From NCBI GenBank assembly GCA_025201865.1, contig MU602762.1, positions 9,537 through 59,479 of the forward strand: a stretch of DNA of 49,943 bases, written 5' to 3'. Positions 49,291-49,943 of the stretch are shown here, piece after piece. Positions within the stretch are counted from its first letter, which is position 1, and every line of letters begins with the position of its first letter. The position numbers were made by a program, and so were the translations under genes. The notes beneath the pieces are model-generated. The model was not told the origin of the DNA. It did not search any database and saw only the letters and a list, made by a program, of their open reading frames with translations. The stretch is from Ramicandelaber brevisporus. Lineage: Eukaryota; Kickxellomycota; Ramicandelaberales; Ramicandelaberaceae.

Positions 49291-49943
49291 ATGACGAAGC
49301 CAGGCCAGCATCTCGCCGCACCGCTCGACCCGCCTCCGTCGTATGCAGCGGCCACCAGCACCAGCACCAGCACCAGCGGCGGTACCGTCGCAGCAGTTGC
49401 CGCCAATGCACCAGCGCCGCCACCCTCGCTGTCGCAGCTCTCGCACCAGCTCGCGGAGAGGGCGGCTGCCAAGGCGAGCGGCGCTGCAACGGCGGCCGGA
49501 GCTGCGCTCGAAGAGGCGGCCCAGTCCGTTGCAACTGCGCTCAACACCGCCGTCAGCCAAGCTGCATCTTCGGCATCGTCTTCTCTCCAGCAGCGTGTCC
49601 CGCCCCAGCAGCAGCAGCAGCAGACACCGCCGCCGCCGCCACCAGGTGTCGCTGTCCACCCCGCCATCGGCGCAATGCAATCTGGCGCCGTTCCCGCCGG
49701 ATTCCACTTTGCAGCCATTCCGATTCTCGCGCAGTGCCCCCACTGCGGCGTCGTGGCCAGGTCGACCGTGAAGCACCGCGTCGGATACTCGACATTTGGA
49801 GTGGCCATTGCAGCCGGTCTGCTCGTCAATCCGCTCGTGGCGATTGCGCCGTTCTTCTTCAAGCAGCTCAAGGACGAGGTGCACTACTGCTCGGCATGCA
49901 GCAAGCGCATCGGCCACCTGTCGCCAGCGTCGCGCGTGGTCAC
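49291..49943 (+). CDS. LITAF-domain membrane-associated protein, N-terminal part (runs off window)
   Basis: From the ATG at 49291 the frame stays open to the window end (217 codons, no stop). The first 130 residues are Ala/Pro/Gln-rich and disordered with a poly-Gln and poly-Pro run. Then the LITAF zinc domain: CPHC at C149/C152, a hydrophobic membrane-anchoring segment (about 165-190), and HYCSAC with C200/C203, two CxxC knuckles around a hydrophobic insert. LITAF proteins anchor to endosome and lysosome membranes by this insert. A short remainder lies outside the window. Strongly GC-rich codons match the neighbouring ADRAG gene. Confidence 0.85.
   Translation, partial: MTKPGQHLAAPLDPPPSYAAATSTSTSTSGGTVAAVAANAPAPPPSLSQLSHQLAERAAAKASGAATAAGAALEEAAQSVATALNTAVSQAASSASSSLQQRVPPQQQQQQTPPPPPPGVAVHPAIGAMQSGAVPAGFHFAAIPILAQCPHCGVVARSTVKHRVGYSTFGVAIAAGLLVNPLVAIAPFFFKQLKDEVHYCSACSKRIGHLSPASRVV

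Noticed and set aside
49159-49917. Long minus-strand open frames opposite the LITAF-domain gene
   Set aside because: They are Arg/Gly-rich products of GC-rich repeats. The plus strand carries the recognisable CxxC...CxxC domain.

Overview
The window is nuclear DNA from a fungus with small, intron-poor genes on both strands. Fungal markers are a Vac7-type PI3P 5-kinase regulator, a HAL4/HRK1-type kinase, a Mgr2/Romo1 protein, a probable DASH subunit (Hsk3-like) and a secreted Rhizomucor-type lipase. Proteins carry long Gln, Ser and Ala runs from CAG/CAA/AGC repeats. An MGRN1-type RING ligase, a LITAF-domain protein and divergent F-box-like leucine-rich proteins suggest an early-diverging lineage (Zoopagomycota such as Kickxellomycotina). 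That placement is inference from gene content, not from a database search.

Layout: 1-717 is the 3' end of a lactone-oxidase-like gene. Next come an F-box-like gene (1014-2537), MCM7 on the minus strand (2664-5642, one intron and a 77-bp tandem duplication), an Hsk3-like gene (minus) divergent from an MGRN1-like RING ligase, and the meiotic helicase HFM1/MER3 (8295-12458). A small run of secreted or formerly secreted products follows: class 3 lipase, cupredoxin, and a degenerate copy of a cysteine-rich protein. Then leucine aminopeptidase, VPS18 (minus), a HAL-type kinase, ribosomal protein uL2 (minus), an unrecognised helical protein, a small membrane protein and a second F-box-like gene (minus).

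The last third holds VAC7 (31924-37098), V-ATPase subunit F (minus), two head-to-head ZIP metal transporters sharing a 1.1-kb promoter, MGR2 (minus), a large unrecognised gene broken by a 109-bp duplication, the intact cysteine-rich GDKA-repeat protein, a hydrophilin-like ADRAG protein (minus) and the start of a LITAF-domain gene running off the end.

There is no operon logic. Several genes belong to vacuole/endolysosome biology (VPS18, VAC7, VMA7, ZIPs, LITAF), but this may be chance. The most notable observations are two independent frame-breaking tandem duplications inside otherwise conserved genes, a duplicated cysteine-rich secreted gene whose two copies keep matching upstream regions 32 kb apart, a perfect 14-bp inverted repeat in the shared ZIP promoter, and the hydrophilin-like protein in a GC-rich end segment. 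No tRNA, rRNA, transposon or CRISPR array was seen.
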